In this document: positions 1 to 15,300 of the stretch, piece after piece
Numbering within the stretch: position 1 is the first letter of the stretch
Layout of the letters: each line of letters opens with the position of its first letter
Notes under the pieces: model-generated
The model's database searches: none
The model's input: the letters and a program-made list of their open reading frames with translations, nothing else
Told to the model about the DNA's origin: nothing
Origin: Penelope pileata
Taxonomy: Eukaryota; Chordata; Aves; Galliformes; Cracidae
Length of the DNA: 64,000 nucleotides
Reading direction: 5' to 3'
Assembly: GCA_013396635.1 (NCBI GenBank)
Contig: WBMW01003189.1
Coordinates: forward strand, 305,761-369,760
Program-made: the position numbers and the translations under genes

Positions 1-3000
1 ACCCACGTAGTATAGAGGAAAACCAAAGGAGTGCATCTTCATTATCTGAATTGGTTTAAACCTGGGGAGTCAAACATGCTAAGAAGTTTCCTTTCAGACA
101 GACAGAGTTACACGCTACAAGCTCCCCTTGGATTATGGTGTAAAACCGCAATGAGATGTTTAGAACAGTTGTGGAACCCTTACTGAGCTCCATGTTTCTG
201 GCTTTAATGCAGTCAAACTAACTTCACATTGTAAAACAAATCTTGAAAATTAAAAAGTCCTCTAGAGCACTAATTCCTAGGTTACTTTTCTGTTGTGAAT
301 GAAATTTGCTCCAGTGCTAATAGCCCACACACAGCCCTGTGGATTGCCAGGCTTCTGTGGGGTAGTTCAAGCTGAGGCATCTTGTATTGCTGGGCACTTG
401 GAAAAATATGCAAGTGATGCTCCAGGGGGAAGGAGCTACTCCTTGCATTCAGCTCAACTATGCTGACTGCGGAGGGCTGGAGACTCGAGTGGAAGAGGGA
501 ATTAGGAGAGGGCATTGTAAACCAAGGTAATTTGGAGGAAAATAGGATTAAGTGATCATAGACTCTCTATGTCAGTTGAATTTGTTCCTCTCTCCGTCAT
601 GTTGAAGGTATATATTACCTAGCTTTTCCCACTGCAGATCCCCAGTTTATGCTAAATTAGTGTATCAGACAGCTCTCCCAACACGTGCTGTTCTCCCAGA
701 TTGCACGAGATTTATAAAAGCTACGGCCTTGATTCTGCAAAGTGCTGAATGTGTTGGCCTTGGTCCAGGAAAGCACTTCACCCAGTAATTAATTTTCAAC
801 TTGCATACATAAAAGTTAAGTACATGTTTAAGTGCTTGGCCAGAGCCGTCAGTATCTTGCAGGACTGAGCCCTCTGAGAAACGACTGGATCTGCTTTTTA
901 TAATATAATTCAGTCTGTCACATAAAAAGATGCCATAATCTTTCCCTCTCTCCCCCCACTTTCAGGAGACAAACATTGTTCTTGGATCAAACAAAAAAAA
1001 GGCCATTTAGGAAAAAAAGAGTAATTAGGAGGACTGCCCCATGTTCCTAGTGCATGCTTGCGGTTAATGGGAACTTTTACTGCTGCTGAGCGGGTCACTT
1101 AATCCTTTTATTTCTGTAGCTGGCATTTCCTACGTTTTTGCCAAACATCAATACCTTTATGAAGCAGTCATCTGGTTTTGATTTATAAAAATGTGTCATG
1201 AAACGCCAGCCAAGGAATCCAAAAGTTTTATAAATTGACAAGCTAGCTGGTCTCTAATTAGTGTAGGGGAAAAGTGGTTCTTTATTTGTTTTTGCTTCAT
1301 TCGTGTAATTTATATGGAGCACCACTGGAAGAAGAAAAAGACTAGCACAACTGTTTTTACTTAGCATAACGGACAGGCAAAATACTCTTCCAGTTATATG
1401 ACCAGAAAGAGAAAAAATCTGCAAAGCCACGTATATTATCAGCTGAAATTTGCACCTTATAAACAAGATCTGGTTACTTGCCCCTGTAGCTCAGATGAAA
1501 CCTAAGGCCGAGGCAGCAAGGTGTTCGCATACTTTCTGTGTTCCAGAGTCCTTTGTTTCTTTTTGTAAGCCCTGCTATTCATGCTCTTTGTACACCCAGC
1601 ACAAAGAAAATGTTGTTTCACTCCAACTAAGAGTCCTGAGATGTTTGCTCGGGAAACCTTCTCATTTTTCCAAAGAAAGGAATACAGAGTGATACTGGTG
1701 AAATCATAGCTCAAATAATTAAACATCCTTAGATTTTTTTTGTTCAGGAAAACATTTTTATTTTTCAAGGCAGTAAATGCAAAGCAATGCTGGAAAAAAA
1801 ATATCTGGTGTATTAATGTAACCGTCTCTCACTTATCTCGGTTCATAATCCTTTGGATCTGAAGAACAGAATCCTCTAGCCCAACAACTGACATAGTTAG
1901 GAATTGTTTAGAGATCTCAGGCAGTTTTAACTTACCAATACTTTTAATTTAAAATATTAATGCAACCAAGTGTAAGGCTGGATAAATAACAGCACTGGTG
2001 GTCTAGCAACATGCAAAGATACCACAGTGTTTTTAGGAAGTGAAAATGTTTTGTATCTCTGCCCTACAGATGCAGGAGCCAGGTTGCTGGCAGATATCCT
2101 GTTCCCAGGCCACTCAGTGCCTCAGTGGCACAGCTGAGGCCACGTCAGCTGAATGCAAACCCAGTGTTACCCTCAACAGCATCCCTTCCTGGGATGCAAG
2201 AGACTTTCCAAGGGCTCACACCTGGGGACACTTTTGCTGACTTGTCCTTCATGTATATAAAGATCCTGGTTGGATGGAAGAGGCAGAATTTGATTTATTT
2301 TCCGTGAGGAGAAATACTGAGAGTAGATCTACAGTAGGAACAGAGAAGTTTACAAACTCTAAAGGTTATGACTTAACAGATAGAGCACGTGGCCTATGCT
2401 GATTGCCTGATAGTCAAAACAAAATACTTGGTGCTTTTCAGTGTGGAGGACTGAGGAATGCAGTACTTTGGGGATATTTTGCCTTCACTGGGATCATTGC
2501 ATAATGCTCAGTATGAACAGCCATCAAAGCAGTAGACCAAACAGCAGATTCACTGAAACCCGTGTGTTCCCAGCTCCTGAGAATAGCATACAGATGCAAG
2601 AAGCAGAAAGTCTGAGAATTTGCTGAGAAGTGAGTTGCCTTGGTGAGCGCATTGGTGGCAACAAGGTAGGATGAGTTCCTTCATCTCTACCGACATGATG
2701 CAGATACTTGCATCTCTTCTTTCCCAGCAGGTGATCTGCTTGCTTCTCCTTGGCTCCTAACAGACGTGGCTGATGTCAGTCTTTCCTGCTTTCCTAGCTG
2801 TCTGGGAAGGGGGAGGTGTTCTTTTAGCAGAGATGGGAGAAAGAGCTCAGGTTAGCTTAAAACAGCGTGCTCTGCTTGTGAGCACCAGAGCCGGAGCAGG
2901 GCAGCGCCTGCCTTGGCACGCCTGCCATTCAGATGGCATACAGGAGTCAATGCAGTGAGCTCGTGTGCCAGGGACATCCACAACCCCTGTGAGAGAGGGC

Positions 3001-3259
3001 ACGTGCCATTAGGAACACTGAGCGTGTGTGCAGTGACTGGAGAGCCTTTCTCACAGGGAGGGCAGAGAGGTTTGGTACGGTGCAGGTGATGCCGGGTATG
3101 TGCGTCATGGAGAGGAAGGGCGAGTGAATTATTTAGGCAGTGTTGAAAAGAACAAGACATCTCTTCACATCTCTTTCAAGTAGCTGATCAGCGGATGACC
3201 TAAACATGCTGCTGAAGTGCTTTTCTTTCTTTTTTTTCTACTCCCTCCCCGGCCTGCAG
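1..3259 (+). other. TMTC1 intron, 3' part; no other gene seen
   Basis: AT-rich sequence with only short chance open frames, upstream of the first recognised TMTC1 exon. I read both strands and found no TPR or membrane-domain exon, no RNA gene and no clear transposon. Confidence 0.6.
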
Positions 3260-3368
3260 GTCCCAAGGGAAGAAGGAGGAGGCTGTAATTTTACTGAGGG
3301 ACTCCATCAAATATGGCCCAGAATTTGCAGATGCGTACTCAAGCCTGGCCTCACTGCTGGCTGAACAG
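3260..3368 (+). CDS. TMTC1: TMTC1 exon a (TPR)
   Basis: The first base completes a codon from the upstream exon; 36 codons follow and the exon ends at phase 0 before gtaaag. The acceptor is cctgcag. The peptide includes GKKEEAV and YGPEFADAYSSLASLLAEQ, a typical TPR helix pair. It is the most 5' TMTC1 exon recognised in the window. Confidence 0.92.
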
Positions 3369-6300
3369 GTAAAGGGTATCATTCGAGGCTCTCACTCCTC
3401 CTGAGGGCTGACGCACCGGTGCTGCAGTCCCAACGCTTCCTTTACAGTGTGGAAGCACTCTCACCTCACACACGTGCGGTGAAGTGCATGGCCCGGGGCT
3501 ATCTGGAGAGATCTGCTGGGCTGCTTTAGCGATGAGTTGTTCAGTACAGGAGGCAGCTCCTTCCCAGGGAGGAATTACACCCATGTGTTGTGGCTCTGAA
3601 CTGAATCACTGTTGAAGTTGTGAGTACACACCCTTCCTGCAGCTCCCCATGTCTATAGCAAAGCCTTTATCTATTGCACCTTGAATGCTGACAGCACAGT
3701 GGGTGAGTGCTTCCCCCTCACGCACACCTACATAGGTAACCTTGGGATTTTATAAGAAAACCCCACAAAGCTATGAAATGCCAGAAACAAGATTTCTGCC
3801 TCGAATGTCTGCCTCCGAATTCTGCCCCTCGCATGTAACCTGTCAGGATACAGCCCTTAATTACCGCTGTAGATGATCACGTACTGGGGGTGGAGAGGCT
3901 CACTTGGTTTATGTTGCTCTTAATGAGCAGCTGTTCAATATTTGATTTAACCTCATTGTTCAATAGGTGCCCCCAGGCCTTATTTACTGCGCAGGGCCCA
4001 GGCTGGGCTCAGGAGGCAGGATTACTCATTTCCTCCTGGGCTTTTTCACCATGCTCATTACTCAGGGCTCTCACTGTTCACTGCAGTGAGGTAATTTATT
4101 TCTGCAAGGTCCCTGTGAGGTGAAATATTGTCTCCACATAGGAAAAGGGAAATTGAGGCACAAAATGGTTGAGTTCAAAAGAAGCTCTAAAGTGTGGGTG
4201 CCCAGGTCGAGACCACCAAGTCCTTTTTTCCTGCAAGCACACAGCAGCACAGATGAGGGATGCTGTGCTTTGGGCACTGCTCCCATGGTCTGCAGCCACA
4301 CCCAGGGGCCCCAGTCTTGGCCCTCTATGGGTGAGTGGTGATACCCTTGCACAACTCCAACAAGCTTCTACACAGCTTTGAAAACTGATTTTTTTCTCCC
4401 CAGAATCTCACATCTAACTGTTCCATAGCATGAGGTGCTAAAGCTTTCTAAACAAAAGCTTGCCAAAATGGAAATACAGACACAGCAATGGAATATCATC
4501 TTTCACTATTTTCCATTCGTCTAGTTAATTAAATCTTTCTACAAGTGGATAAATTTCAGTAAAAGTATGGTTTAGGTTTCTTGAATGATGCAGATACTCT
4601 GCAAAATTCATCTATTATGTATATGGATTACTTAAAGACATGCTATTTTATTTTCCCTTATAAGTGACTTTCAAATGTTTGAAAATTATCAATATCAGCT
4701 GTGGGGACCTAGAAATACAGTATATGAATTGAAAGAAGAACCTTGTTCAATGGGAACTGTATTTTGAATAAGCCTATCAATGAAGAGTCTCCTGCAAGTA
4801 TAGGAAATGAGTTGTCTGCGGTAATACCTGGTTTTAATATTAATTGCATTTATTAATTAGAACCATCAGTTGTAAGGTCAACAGAGCGATAAAACCTATA
4901 CAGAGTCCCAAGGCCTTCTGCCCAAAGCCAACATCATTAGTAAAACCTGCAATAATTCATCTATTTTTATGTATAGATCGTTCTTCCTCCTGTGACTTGA
5001 GTAAGTGGTAGAGAAGAAAAGATAGTTTGTACAGTTTCCTCAGAAAATAACGATTTCTTGCAGGCTCTTAACACATGCTCATGTTCGGCCATAGCAGATT
5101 GACTGCCTGATTGCGGACCTCCTTCCTCACACGCCCATCCTAGTGACCTTGCTAGAGGTCCTACCTTTTCCTACCTTCCCCATAGTTATGGGCTGCAGAA
5201 TCCCACCCTAATGCTGCATGCATCCTGGAGGCACATGGACAGAAATTTTTGGTATGTCCAGCTCTAAGCATCATGTATGTGCTAGGAAGGAGAAATGGGA
5301 TTCCATCTTTCAGTTTTGGGTATTCCTCTTTGTCCAAGCGATATTTTCTCCATGGGCTAAAAGTTACAGAGCAGCTATTCCTTCTACTTGCAGCCCAGAG
5401 TTCCTCCTAAAACCGTTTGGGTATCTGTGATGCCAGGCAATATGCAAGAAGTTACTGCAGTGGGCTGCACGGACAGCATCACTGTGGAGCTTTGGGGAAG
5501 GGAGCATGAACCAGTTCCCCTTCTCTGGGGTGTTTGAGAGAGGGGCTGAAGGGCCAGAAGTTGCTGTTAAAGTGATTCTCATGAAGTGACTGTGTCTGTG
5601 ACCAACTTCTGCTCCTTCAGCTTTGCACTAAGGCTGAGAAGAGGGGAACTGGTAGAAGTGACACAGTGAAGTAGCGTTGGGATTGCCTTGGTCAGTAATT
5701 TAGAGGCGATGAATCCAAAATGAGCTTACGGTGCCTTTCTGCTCATAGCTGGAGAAAATTCTGTAAGAAGAAAGTCTCATGCACCAGGGAATTAGCTTGC
5801 TGTGTGGCATGATTGCTCTTTTCCCTACTTGCTGATTAATTCAGAAGTCAAAGCTGTGTAGAAGTTGAGCATGTTTGTGCCTTTTATAAATGCATTCCCT
5901 TCTTACTCCTGTCTGATAGCATAACTCAGTCACAATGTATTGCTGTTTTCCATGATCATTTCAGTGGTGCAAACATCAGAAATGAAACGTTTTTGTTTGC
6001 CATTGTCATACCCCTGTAGCAGTGGTTCCCCTGGATTTACTCAGACCCATTGGAACAACACCTTCTCCTCAGCTCATGCAATTTTATCAGTTGTCTCATG
6101 CTACTTGATGGTTCTTTTCAGGCTCTAGTTTCTGGGTTCAAGTGTTTTCTAGTTTTTGGAGTTATTGTTTTATTTTTCCTAAGAATATCAGCCTGTGCTA
6201 AGAAAAAGAAACTTTTTAACCCACTTTGTTGCAGAGGCAAGCCTACTCAGGCATACCCAGACTGAAAATCCAAGTCATGAAAAAAACAACAACCACAACA

Positions 6301-9300
6301 AAAACCCAAAAAACACCCAGACTGAAAAACCCCGGAGTTTAACGACAAGATCCTCCCATGCATAATGTTTCTAATATCATAAAAATCTCATACATTTTTA
6401 AGCCAGTCTTCTGAATTTTGTGAGCTTGATGAATATTTCATGAAGGGCTGGAAGAGGCATTATTAAGTGTTAATGAGAATCGAGCCTTGATGAACTTAGA
6501 GCACTTCTCCTAAGAAGAGGAGAGGCTGTGAGGGAGAAAGCTCTGGCAGGAAAAGATGGGCCCACCCTTCCCAGCTTCTCACTGCTCCTAATACAAACGC
6601 TTTGCTAGAGAAATCATTCCAGACTCTGCACTGAGCCTGAGGCATGCAGGGCTGGGATGTTAGGTGCCAGAAAGTGTTTTACAAATGCATGTGCAATGCA
6701 ACTGTGATGAAAATGCTCACAAGTGCTTAGGATCAGTGAGTGGGAATGTTTTGACCTGGGACGCTGCTGCTAATCCAGCTTGACACAGCCATGTCTTGCT
6801 TAAAGATCAGGTTTATGATCAGTAAATAAAATGAAGAAAACTGACATACATGCATACAAAGCCATGTCCATCTGCTGAAAATTACAATTGGAGGAAAAGA
6901 AATGAAATTTTCAAAATACATTTGTTAATGACTGTAAGACAGACATACTTTCTCAAGAAGTCACTCTTCATTTTACTCAATTCTGACGATCTCTCCACTT
7001 TTCCTGACCCTGCAGGATAATGATGTCAAATTCACATAAATACATCCACAATGTCCAAACTTGCACACTTCTAAAAAATGTGTTTCTGTGTTTTATCACA
7101 CCCTATCTTTTCTGCTGGCTGACCTTTATCACGTAAATGTGAAAGCACTTAACCATGACAAACTGTTTGCTTTCATCAAGCCATGGTCTTCCCGTGCTAT
7201 TAATTCCAGCATTCCAATTCTGAAATAGGAGGTGAAAAAGGAGTCCTTGCATTTAAACAACCACAGACCAAATGCTGCTCTCAGGTACACCCTTTAAATC
7301 CAGCGAAAGCCCAGTACGCACTGGGAATTGCAGGACTGGAGGAGGTTCACAGCTGGGCTGAACAGCAACACCAGCTCTGCTTCACACAAAGAAGTGGCCC
7401 ACGCTCCCTCAAAAAAAAATTTTTCCAGGGCCTGCGTTGGCAGCCAGATGTGATCGTAGAGCTGGGGGGACACTGTCCACTTGACATCAGGCTGCTGGGC
7501 TCTTGGTCATAGGGAGCATTCGTGGGACAGGGAGTGAATGAACCAATCTAATTTCAGCTCCTGAGTGTGAGGTCTGCTTTGGCGGTGCCAGATCCTCCTT
7601 GCAAGGCCCTGAGCGGCTGATTTTGCCTGGGAACTTCGTTAGGAGGTTGTGGGGTTTGTCACCATAGGGCTGCTCCGCAGAAGCGAAAGAACCAAAGGAA
7701 ATGCCTTGGCCTTTGGAGGCTTACCTGGCACTCCTTTGGACTGTGCTGTTTTCCATTGTGAGCAACCTTCCTGCCATAAGTACACCCAACAGCAATGCTC
7801 TGAGCTTGAGGGGGAGGAAAACCTTAATAACTGGTGCTGGTAAGCATGTGGGCAGCTGGCACGTAACGTCTGGCTGGAGGAAAATGGAAACCTTAGTAAG
7901 TTGCTATTTAATCCAAAAGAGACACCTTGTTTTTGTTTCAGGACCTGGCTGCCTATAGCTCAGGCTAGACAGATCACAGGCCGTGGGACACCTCCATAGG
8001 CAGGATGTTCCCAAAGGAAAGATTTGCATTTTTCAGAAATGCTCTGCAACTACAAACCTCACTGAAATCTGTGCAGAATGTAAGGGCTCAGCCTATCAGA
8101 GAATCAGCAGTGGCACGTCCCATCAGTCCCAGGGAGCTACATCTCACACGTTGACAACACTTGTTTTTCATCTGAATCCGTCAGGTTTTCCCCACTCTTC
8201 CATCACCCCCAGTCCTCCTCCTGCTTCCCTCATTGCCCTGTGCGAGCTCCCCATCCCTCAGCTGTCACACACACTGAGCTTTCATTCCTTGTATTTTCCC
8301 TGCTGCTCAGAGAACGAAGAGCGGAGCTCCTGAGGGGGAAAGTTAGCCAGCAAGATGCTCATTAAACAAATAAATTAAAACATATCAGCTCCCAAATGAC
8401 AGATTCTTAACAGAACCAACATGACCCCTGTCACTGTGCATTTCCCAGCTGGGCTTGTGCTAGCTGAAGCTCCCTGGCGCTGCGCACAAACTGGCCAACC
8501 TTTTCCAGCTGATATTTTTGTTTCACAGGTAGCTCCAGTTGTGAATGCATGGGGGAAAGGCTGTCTGGATCGCTCTGGGGTACCAGACAGGAAATATATC
8601 ACCTCTGTGCCATAGGGTAACATTCTGGCTGCCCAAAAGCCAGTCCCTGGTGAGGGGCCCGGTGGGGAGGGCTGATTCCTGAGCTCCCTGCGAGGTGAGG
8701 GAAGGGCAGCAGTGGTGCCAACATGGGCACTGCCACAAAGTGCGGGTACCCAGCAAATAGTGCTGACACAGCTAAGACATCTCCTTCTGTTTTAAGGAGC
8801 GGCTGAAGGAAGCAGAGGAGGTTTACAAGGCTGGCATAGAGAGTTGTCCAGAGAGCTCCGATCTGCACAACAACTATGGTGTTTTCTTGGTTGATACCGG
8901 TAAGTGAGATAGAACGAGGGGTTTTCCCTCTCTGGCTTATTTGCTTTGATTTGTTTTATTCAGCAGTATGCTTCTAGAAGTGTCAAAAGCTTCCAGAGCA
9001 GTCGACGTGCCTCCACTGTAGCTTGGAAATAAATATCCCTGCTCTGCTGAGATGGCAGCGTACTGAAATGTGCAGTCAGCGCGCTCAGTGTGCGGCAGTG
9101 GCATTCAGCCTGCGTGCTTCCTGCAGTGTTTCCCACCATCTTTGCACAGGCAGTTGTCCCCTTCAGTTTGAGCTGGGCAGCACCCCAACAATCTTGCCAT
9201 TTCTCCAGGAAAGCATGACAGCATCAAGTGAAACCCCAGGCACACAGATGGGTCATTATGGTCTTTGGAGCACTTCAGCTCTTTGGTGACAAAGCAGCTC

Positions 9301-12300
9301 TTTGACTAAAGGTTGAGTGCCACTGCTATAAAAACAAACATGGCTTTTAAACTGCAATCCTCTGAGAAAACAAAACACGAGATACTGTGGGGTGAAGTGA
9401 TTTCTCAGGAGCTCCATAATGACATACAAAGCCTTTCTTTTCTGGGTTCCTGGTTCCCATCCAGCTTCCATGGACTCAGACACTTCCTGGCATCCACATA
9501 ACAGAAGAAAGTGCCTCTGCAGTTGCCACCTCTTATTGACAGCTTAATAAGCTTCCAAGTCTGAGCTGACAAAGAGCTAGTGGAAACCAAGCTACTCCCT
9601 GAAGTCTCTCCAGACTGGAGTTGTGGCATAGTGGTGAAGCATCATAGATTTACAGTGTATCGTTGCTTCCCATTCTGCCCGTTCCACGCTGTGCCTAGCT
9701 CCAGTGGTGCTTGGGAAGTAAGGACGATGGCAAGGAGCGATGCCCATCGGTGTGTGGCTGGCTGTCCTCCCTCTGAGCTGACGCTCAGCCACTGCTCTCC
9801 TGTAGTACCCATGTGAAATAAATACCCAGCCAAAAGGAATATTTGTCATTGAAAAAGGCATTGTGGCATTAACTGCCGATACTGAGATCCTGAGTTTCTG
9901 CATGGGCAAAATTCAAACTTGCAAAGAATAAAAACTCCTCAGTGATTTCACTTTGGCATTGTACTCCTCTCCATTTCCTGACCCAGATAAACGTCCCTAC
10001 TCCTGCCAAAAATTTTGGTTCAAATGCAGCGCAGTGCACTTTCTTTTTTGCACTTGGGTGTTCTGCCAAACTCCAAACTAACTTTTCCTGTTTTATTACT
10101 CCACTTCCCTACACGCAAACAATAGGAAAAAAGAGCACGCTGAATTTCAAACCTAAAAGCCTGATGTGTAAATAAACCCTCTTGGAGACATGGCAAAGTG
10201 TGAAGGGACTGCCTCTCAGCCAGTCCATCTCGGCCTGCGTTCCTCTCCAGTGGGCACGGGGGGATCGCTGTGATGCACCACCCCAGTTAACTTGCAGGGT
10301 TTGTGCACGGACCTCCAGTGAGTGCCGGCTCTGGAGAGCTGTATCTCCAGATAACTGCAGTGAATACAGATGCCCAGTGTGTCTCCCTTAGTGATTTGTA
10401 TTGCTCCTGTGGTTTGAACAGAGCGGGTACTGGCTGACCTTAGGGACTTAGGTGCTTGCCCAGCTGCTTCCCAGCCTGTTTTGTAGGTGTGGTTTTCACA
10501 GACATCCATCTGCTCAGCAGTGGAAGCAGTCTGAGGCTGCTGCTGGATGTTTTAAAAAATCCTACCCTGAAAGATAAGCAATTGAATGAATCTTAAGTGC
10601 TTCTAAATCTCCCAATGGATTTCCCTCGGATCTCCTATAAAGGAAATAACTGGAGTGTTGATGTTACTTTTACGTTGCGTAGATAATCTCGAGAAAACCA
10701 AACTTTGTCTGAAAAGCTGTGAAAATAAAATTCCCACAGCAGCATATGTTCAGAGTGCTCGAACACGCACAGGCTGTTTCCAACTTCTGTTTTCCAGCTA
10801 GAAGTTGAATTAAATACATTTTGAAGTGATTTGGCTTAAAAATGCCAATACTCTAATGCAGGGATGTCCAACCTTTTGGCTTGCCTGAGCCACAATGAGC
10901 GAAGAGCAAATGTCTTGAGCCGCATATAAAGTATATAATATAGTGAATGTATATCAGTAACATGATTTTTTTAACATATTTTTTATTAAAACATAAAAAG
11001 AGGGTGACAAAAACATAGAAGTACCAGGTTGGATATGTATGCAGTCTGATGCTTTGCTGGTGGACAAAGTTCTGTGAGTATCAGCTTTCACCACCAGATT
11101 AGCTCTTCTAGAGCATACAAACTAAACCCACACTGTAGCTGAATTTACAGTATGTGCAGTGCTGAAATGTTGGGACTTTTAACTGTAGCCCATTAATTTC
11201 TTTAGTAGCTACTAAGCAGGCTCTGCCTGAGGGAAGCACTGCAAGGTCCCTCTCAGTGAAAGACAGTATGTAGGAAAATAAAAATGTACTACAAGAAATA
11301 GAATTGAAGTTGATGGATGAGTGGTCTGGCACCTTTCTTCCATCCAAATTGAGCGTTGGCATTTCATAAAAATATGGGGCACTGGTGGATTATTTTAGGC
11401 TTTCCAAGGTATTTGCACAGTCTCACATTGTGGTGTTTGGTGATGTCATGGCCCGCAGGACCTTTCACAGGTAGAGGATTTCTCACAGTGAAGCAGTGCC
11501 ACCCAATGGCTCCTCTGAAACACAGAGACAGTGCCTACGTGCTCCAGGGTAGGCATCCAGACACCTGCAGCCTTGGATTTATTCCACCAAGCTGGGAATG
11601 AGCTGGTTCCTGGCAGCTACTCCCATCTCTATTGAAACAGCTGAAACTATTTGCAGCTCTGGTGGGGTTGTGAGGAACACTGGTAGCTTGTTCTCCATGC
11701 CTCTGTTGACTGCTTATCCAGAGCCAGTGGGCCAGGGTGGGAGGGTGCTCTCCTGGGAGGTGGGACACGCACAGGCGTTACACCCCCCGCCCACAGCGTG
11801 AGAGGAGAATGCTTTCAGTCGGAAGTCTTTTTCTGCTGAATGTACCCTAACTTGCAAAAACCTGCACCTGGAAAGTCTGTTGTTCAGAATCATCTCTGAA
11901 TATTGGAGCTTGTCTGCATCTGGACTGCAGTTTTCCTTACACTTAATCTCTAGAAAGGCTGAGCCAGGATTTCTTTCTCAAAATGGTTCCCATGTGCATG
12001 ATGATAGCTGAAAGACAACCCCGCGCATTGCTGTGTGCTGAATTTGCCATGGGGTTTTCCTGAGGCTCCAGTATAAGCTGTTTTCTCTCCAGGAGCTCCC
12101 GAGAGAGCTGTGTCCCACTACAGACAGGCCATCCGCCTGAGCCCCGCTCACCACGTCGCCATGGTGAACCTGGGCAGGCTTCACCGCTCCTTGGGTCAGA
12201 ACAAAGAGGCTGAGGCCTGGTACAAGCGGTAAGGAGTTGAGGTGGGAGGAGGAGGTTTCCCTTGTCCCTACATATGGCTCATCTCTGCTAAAGTGCCTGC

Positions 12301-15300
12301 TTGGATTCTTCATCCATCCAAAATGAGATTTACCTTTGCTTATTTGGCTATTCGTGCTTGGACAGGCAGCACTGACTCAAGCCTCCAGACTGGGCACACC
12401 TCTGCTTTTGAATGAGGGATGCTCTAACAACAACGTTAGAGGTTTTTTCGGTGACTTCAGCAGATTTTTAGTGCTATTCCCACTGTGCTGAGAGCTGCTG
12501 TGTGAGTGCTGTGCCAGTAACAGCTATAACTCCTGCATAGCCCAGCCTCCTTTTTGGCATCCCAATCTGTGCTCACACTCCCTGCCCCTGCCAGCTGTCC
12601 CAACCCCTGCTGCATGCTCACATGCACTTTGGATTTGGCCTTACCCTCTCAAGTGGCCAGAAAGATTGCTGCTGTGGACATGCTCATCCCTCCCCAGGAC
12701 CTTAAAATCATAAGGATGATTGGGGGATGAGAATGCTGTGCAGCACACAGAGCTTCACCGCTCCATCTCAGTGCAAGCCACACCTCACTGTTCTCCTTTG
12801 ATTCCCACATCACCTGGCAACATCTCTTCTTCACAAATTTCAGGGCGCTGAAGGTGTCTCGCAAGGCTGAGATCCTATCCCCCCTGGGGGCTCTGTACTA
12901 CAACACGGGGCGGTATGAAGAAGCTCTGCAGGTTTACAGAGAAGCAGCATCACTGCAGCCTTCAAACAGAGAGACCCGACTGGCTCTGGTGAGTGTGGGA
13001 CAAGCATGGCCAAGCCAGAGCCACCTGTGGAGCAGGATGGCCACATTAATGTTGCCAGATGCTCAGAACTTGGCTTTACCTCCATGCCAGCCATCCAGTG
13101 ACTGTTTCTTCCACCCTCCTTGTTTCCTCCTCACCCCCTGTCAGCCTCAGAACATGTGTCTCAGGCACTGCCTTTCCAGGCTGTGTGTGGTCTTTCCATT
13201 TCTCTACAGCTACCTGAAGGGAAGTTGTAGTGAGGTGGAGGTAAGGCTCTTCTCCCAGGTAACAGTGATAGGTCAAGAGGTAATGGCCTCAAGTTGCACC
13301 AGGGGAGGTTCAGATTGGATATTAGGAAAATTTTTTTCTCAGAAGGAGTGGTGATGCATTGGAACAGGCTGCCCAGGGAGGTGGTGGGGTCACCATCCCT
13401 GGAGGTGTTCAAGAAACATGTGGATGTGGCACTGATGGACATGGCTTAGTGGGCATGGGATGATGGGATGACGGTTGGACTTGATGATCTTAGTAGTCTT
13501 TTCCAACCTTAATGATTCTATGATTTTATGATTTTATTCTATTTTTCATTGAGATGCTGCCTCTTAACACCAGCCCCTGTCTCAGTGGAGAGCAGGAGCC
13601 CCGCACTAGCACTGTATATTAGAGGGTTGAGCTTTTTAAAATCATAACTCTTTTTAACACGGCCCCATAGGCCCAGGTTTTAGCAATGATGGGGCGGACA
13701 AAGGAAGCTGAGAAGATGACGAACCATATACTCAATGAAGATGTGGAGTGTCTGGAGTGCTACCGCCTTCTGTCAGCCATCTACAGCAAGGAGGAGCACT
13801 ATGCTAAGGTACTGTGGTCGCAAGCTGCCCCTGTCCAGAGGGCTCTCGCACAGAGTTCAGGTTGAATTATATGTTCTGTCTCTCCAGAGATATCATGTGC
13901 CTTAGCACACACTCAGGAGATCCATTTTTTTTCACTAGCAGCATGGTTTTCAGGGTTTGTGAGCACTTTCTGCTCATGCTGCAGTCAGCCCCACTGCCCA
14001 TCAGGCACAGGCATCTGAAACACCTACTTCCTTATGTGATAACAGTGTGGGGCAAACAAGGGATAGAGGATGACTTGTTGCTCTTCTGGCTTCTATACTG
14101 GGAGGCCTCAGCGGTGGGGAGAACATGAGAAGGGGAAAGGCCACAGAATACAGAGGTACAACATCCCCTTGCTTTTTCACAGGCACTTGAAGCTATTGAT
14201 AAAGCTCTTCAGCTAAAACCAAAGGATCCAAAAATCATATCAGAGCTCTTCTTCACTAAAGGAAACCAGCTAAGAGAACAGAATCTCCTTGATGAGGCTT
14301 TTGAGGTATGACTGCTCTAAGCCCTATGGATAGTTGTATAGGTTAAAATAGAGTTAACTCATTGTGTCTAGTACTCCATCGTGCACATACCTTGGCTATT
14401 GGCTCTGGGAGCTTATCAGTTCATCAGTGGTACAACTAAAGATATGGAGCAGCCAGCTTTGCCAGAGTTAGCTGCGACTTTTCTCCTCAACAGAGGACTG
14501 CTTTCTACCCTTCATATCTATCTTTTTTATTCCAGTGTGGAAATATAGCTCCTTGCCCTGCGAGGTTAAATACGGAGTCATGGTGGAGCCTAGGCCTTGT
14601 TGCACTGACCAGACTTTTGGTCCATCCTGCCCCAGCCCCTCTCACTGGCAGTAGCCAACTCCAGGTGGCTCAACTGAAAGCTCAAGGACCCGTGAGAGCC
14701 CTCCGTGTCATTATATCTCACCTCATTAACTAATAGCTGACAGATTGGCTTATCCTGTGGAGCAGGAGGCTTGATAGCTCAGAAATCATGTTAATGCTGA
14801 ATAATAGCATGGAAAATTACATTACTGGGACAGATCTGACTATTCTCAGTATCCCTAGAGACATCTAATCCTAGCTTGAATCCTTTCCTGTTGTGAAACC
14901 GTAAAAACAGTGCTGTTTGGCAGAGCCCACAAAGTCCTTCTTGCTTCTCACGTGTACAGTGGCAGGAGCGATGGGGAGGAATAGAGCTGCCCTCAGGTCC
15001 TTGTGGAACTTCTGCGCAGGTGGCTGTGCTGTAGTCTGCAGCCAGCTCCAAATTACAGCCTTGCAGAGGGAGTGGAAACTTCGTTTCTCTTTCCCCTTCA
15101 GTGCTGGTTTTGTTTGAAGACCCAGACTCTTAACCTAAAAATGTTTCATATTTATTTAGAACTATAAACGGGCTGTGGAGCTCAACCCAGACCAAGCTCA
15201 GGCCTGGATGAATATGGGGGGCATTGAGCACATCAAGGTATGACAATTTTGCTTTTCCTTAAGCTGTCAGCTGCAGGGACCACTCAGGACAGAAAGCAAA

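Noticed and set aside
12989..13354. Open frame running on from TMTC1 exon d into the intron
   Set aside because: A good gtgagt donor sits exactly where TPR homology stops, and the next exon joins in phase. The extension is chance and enters a CR1.
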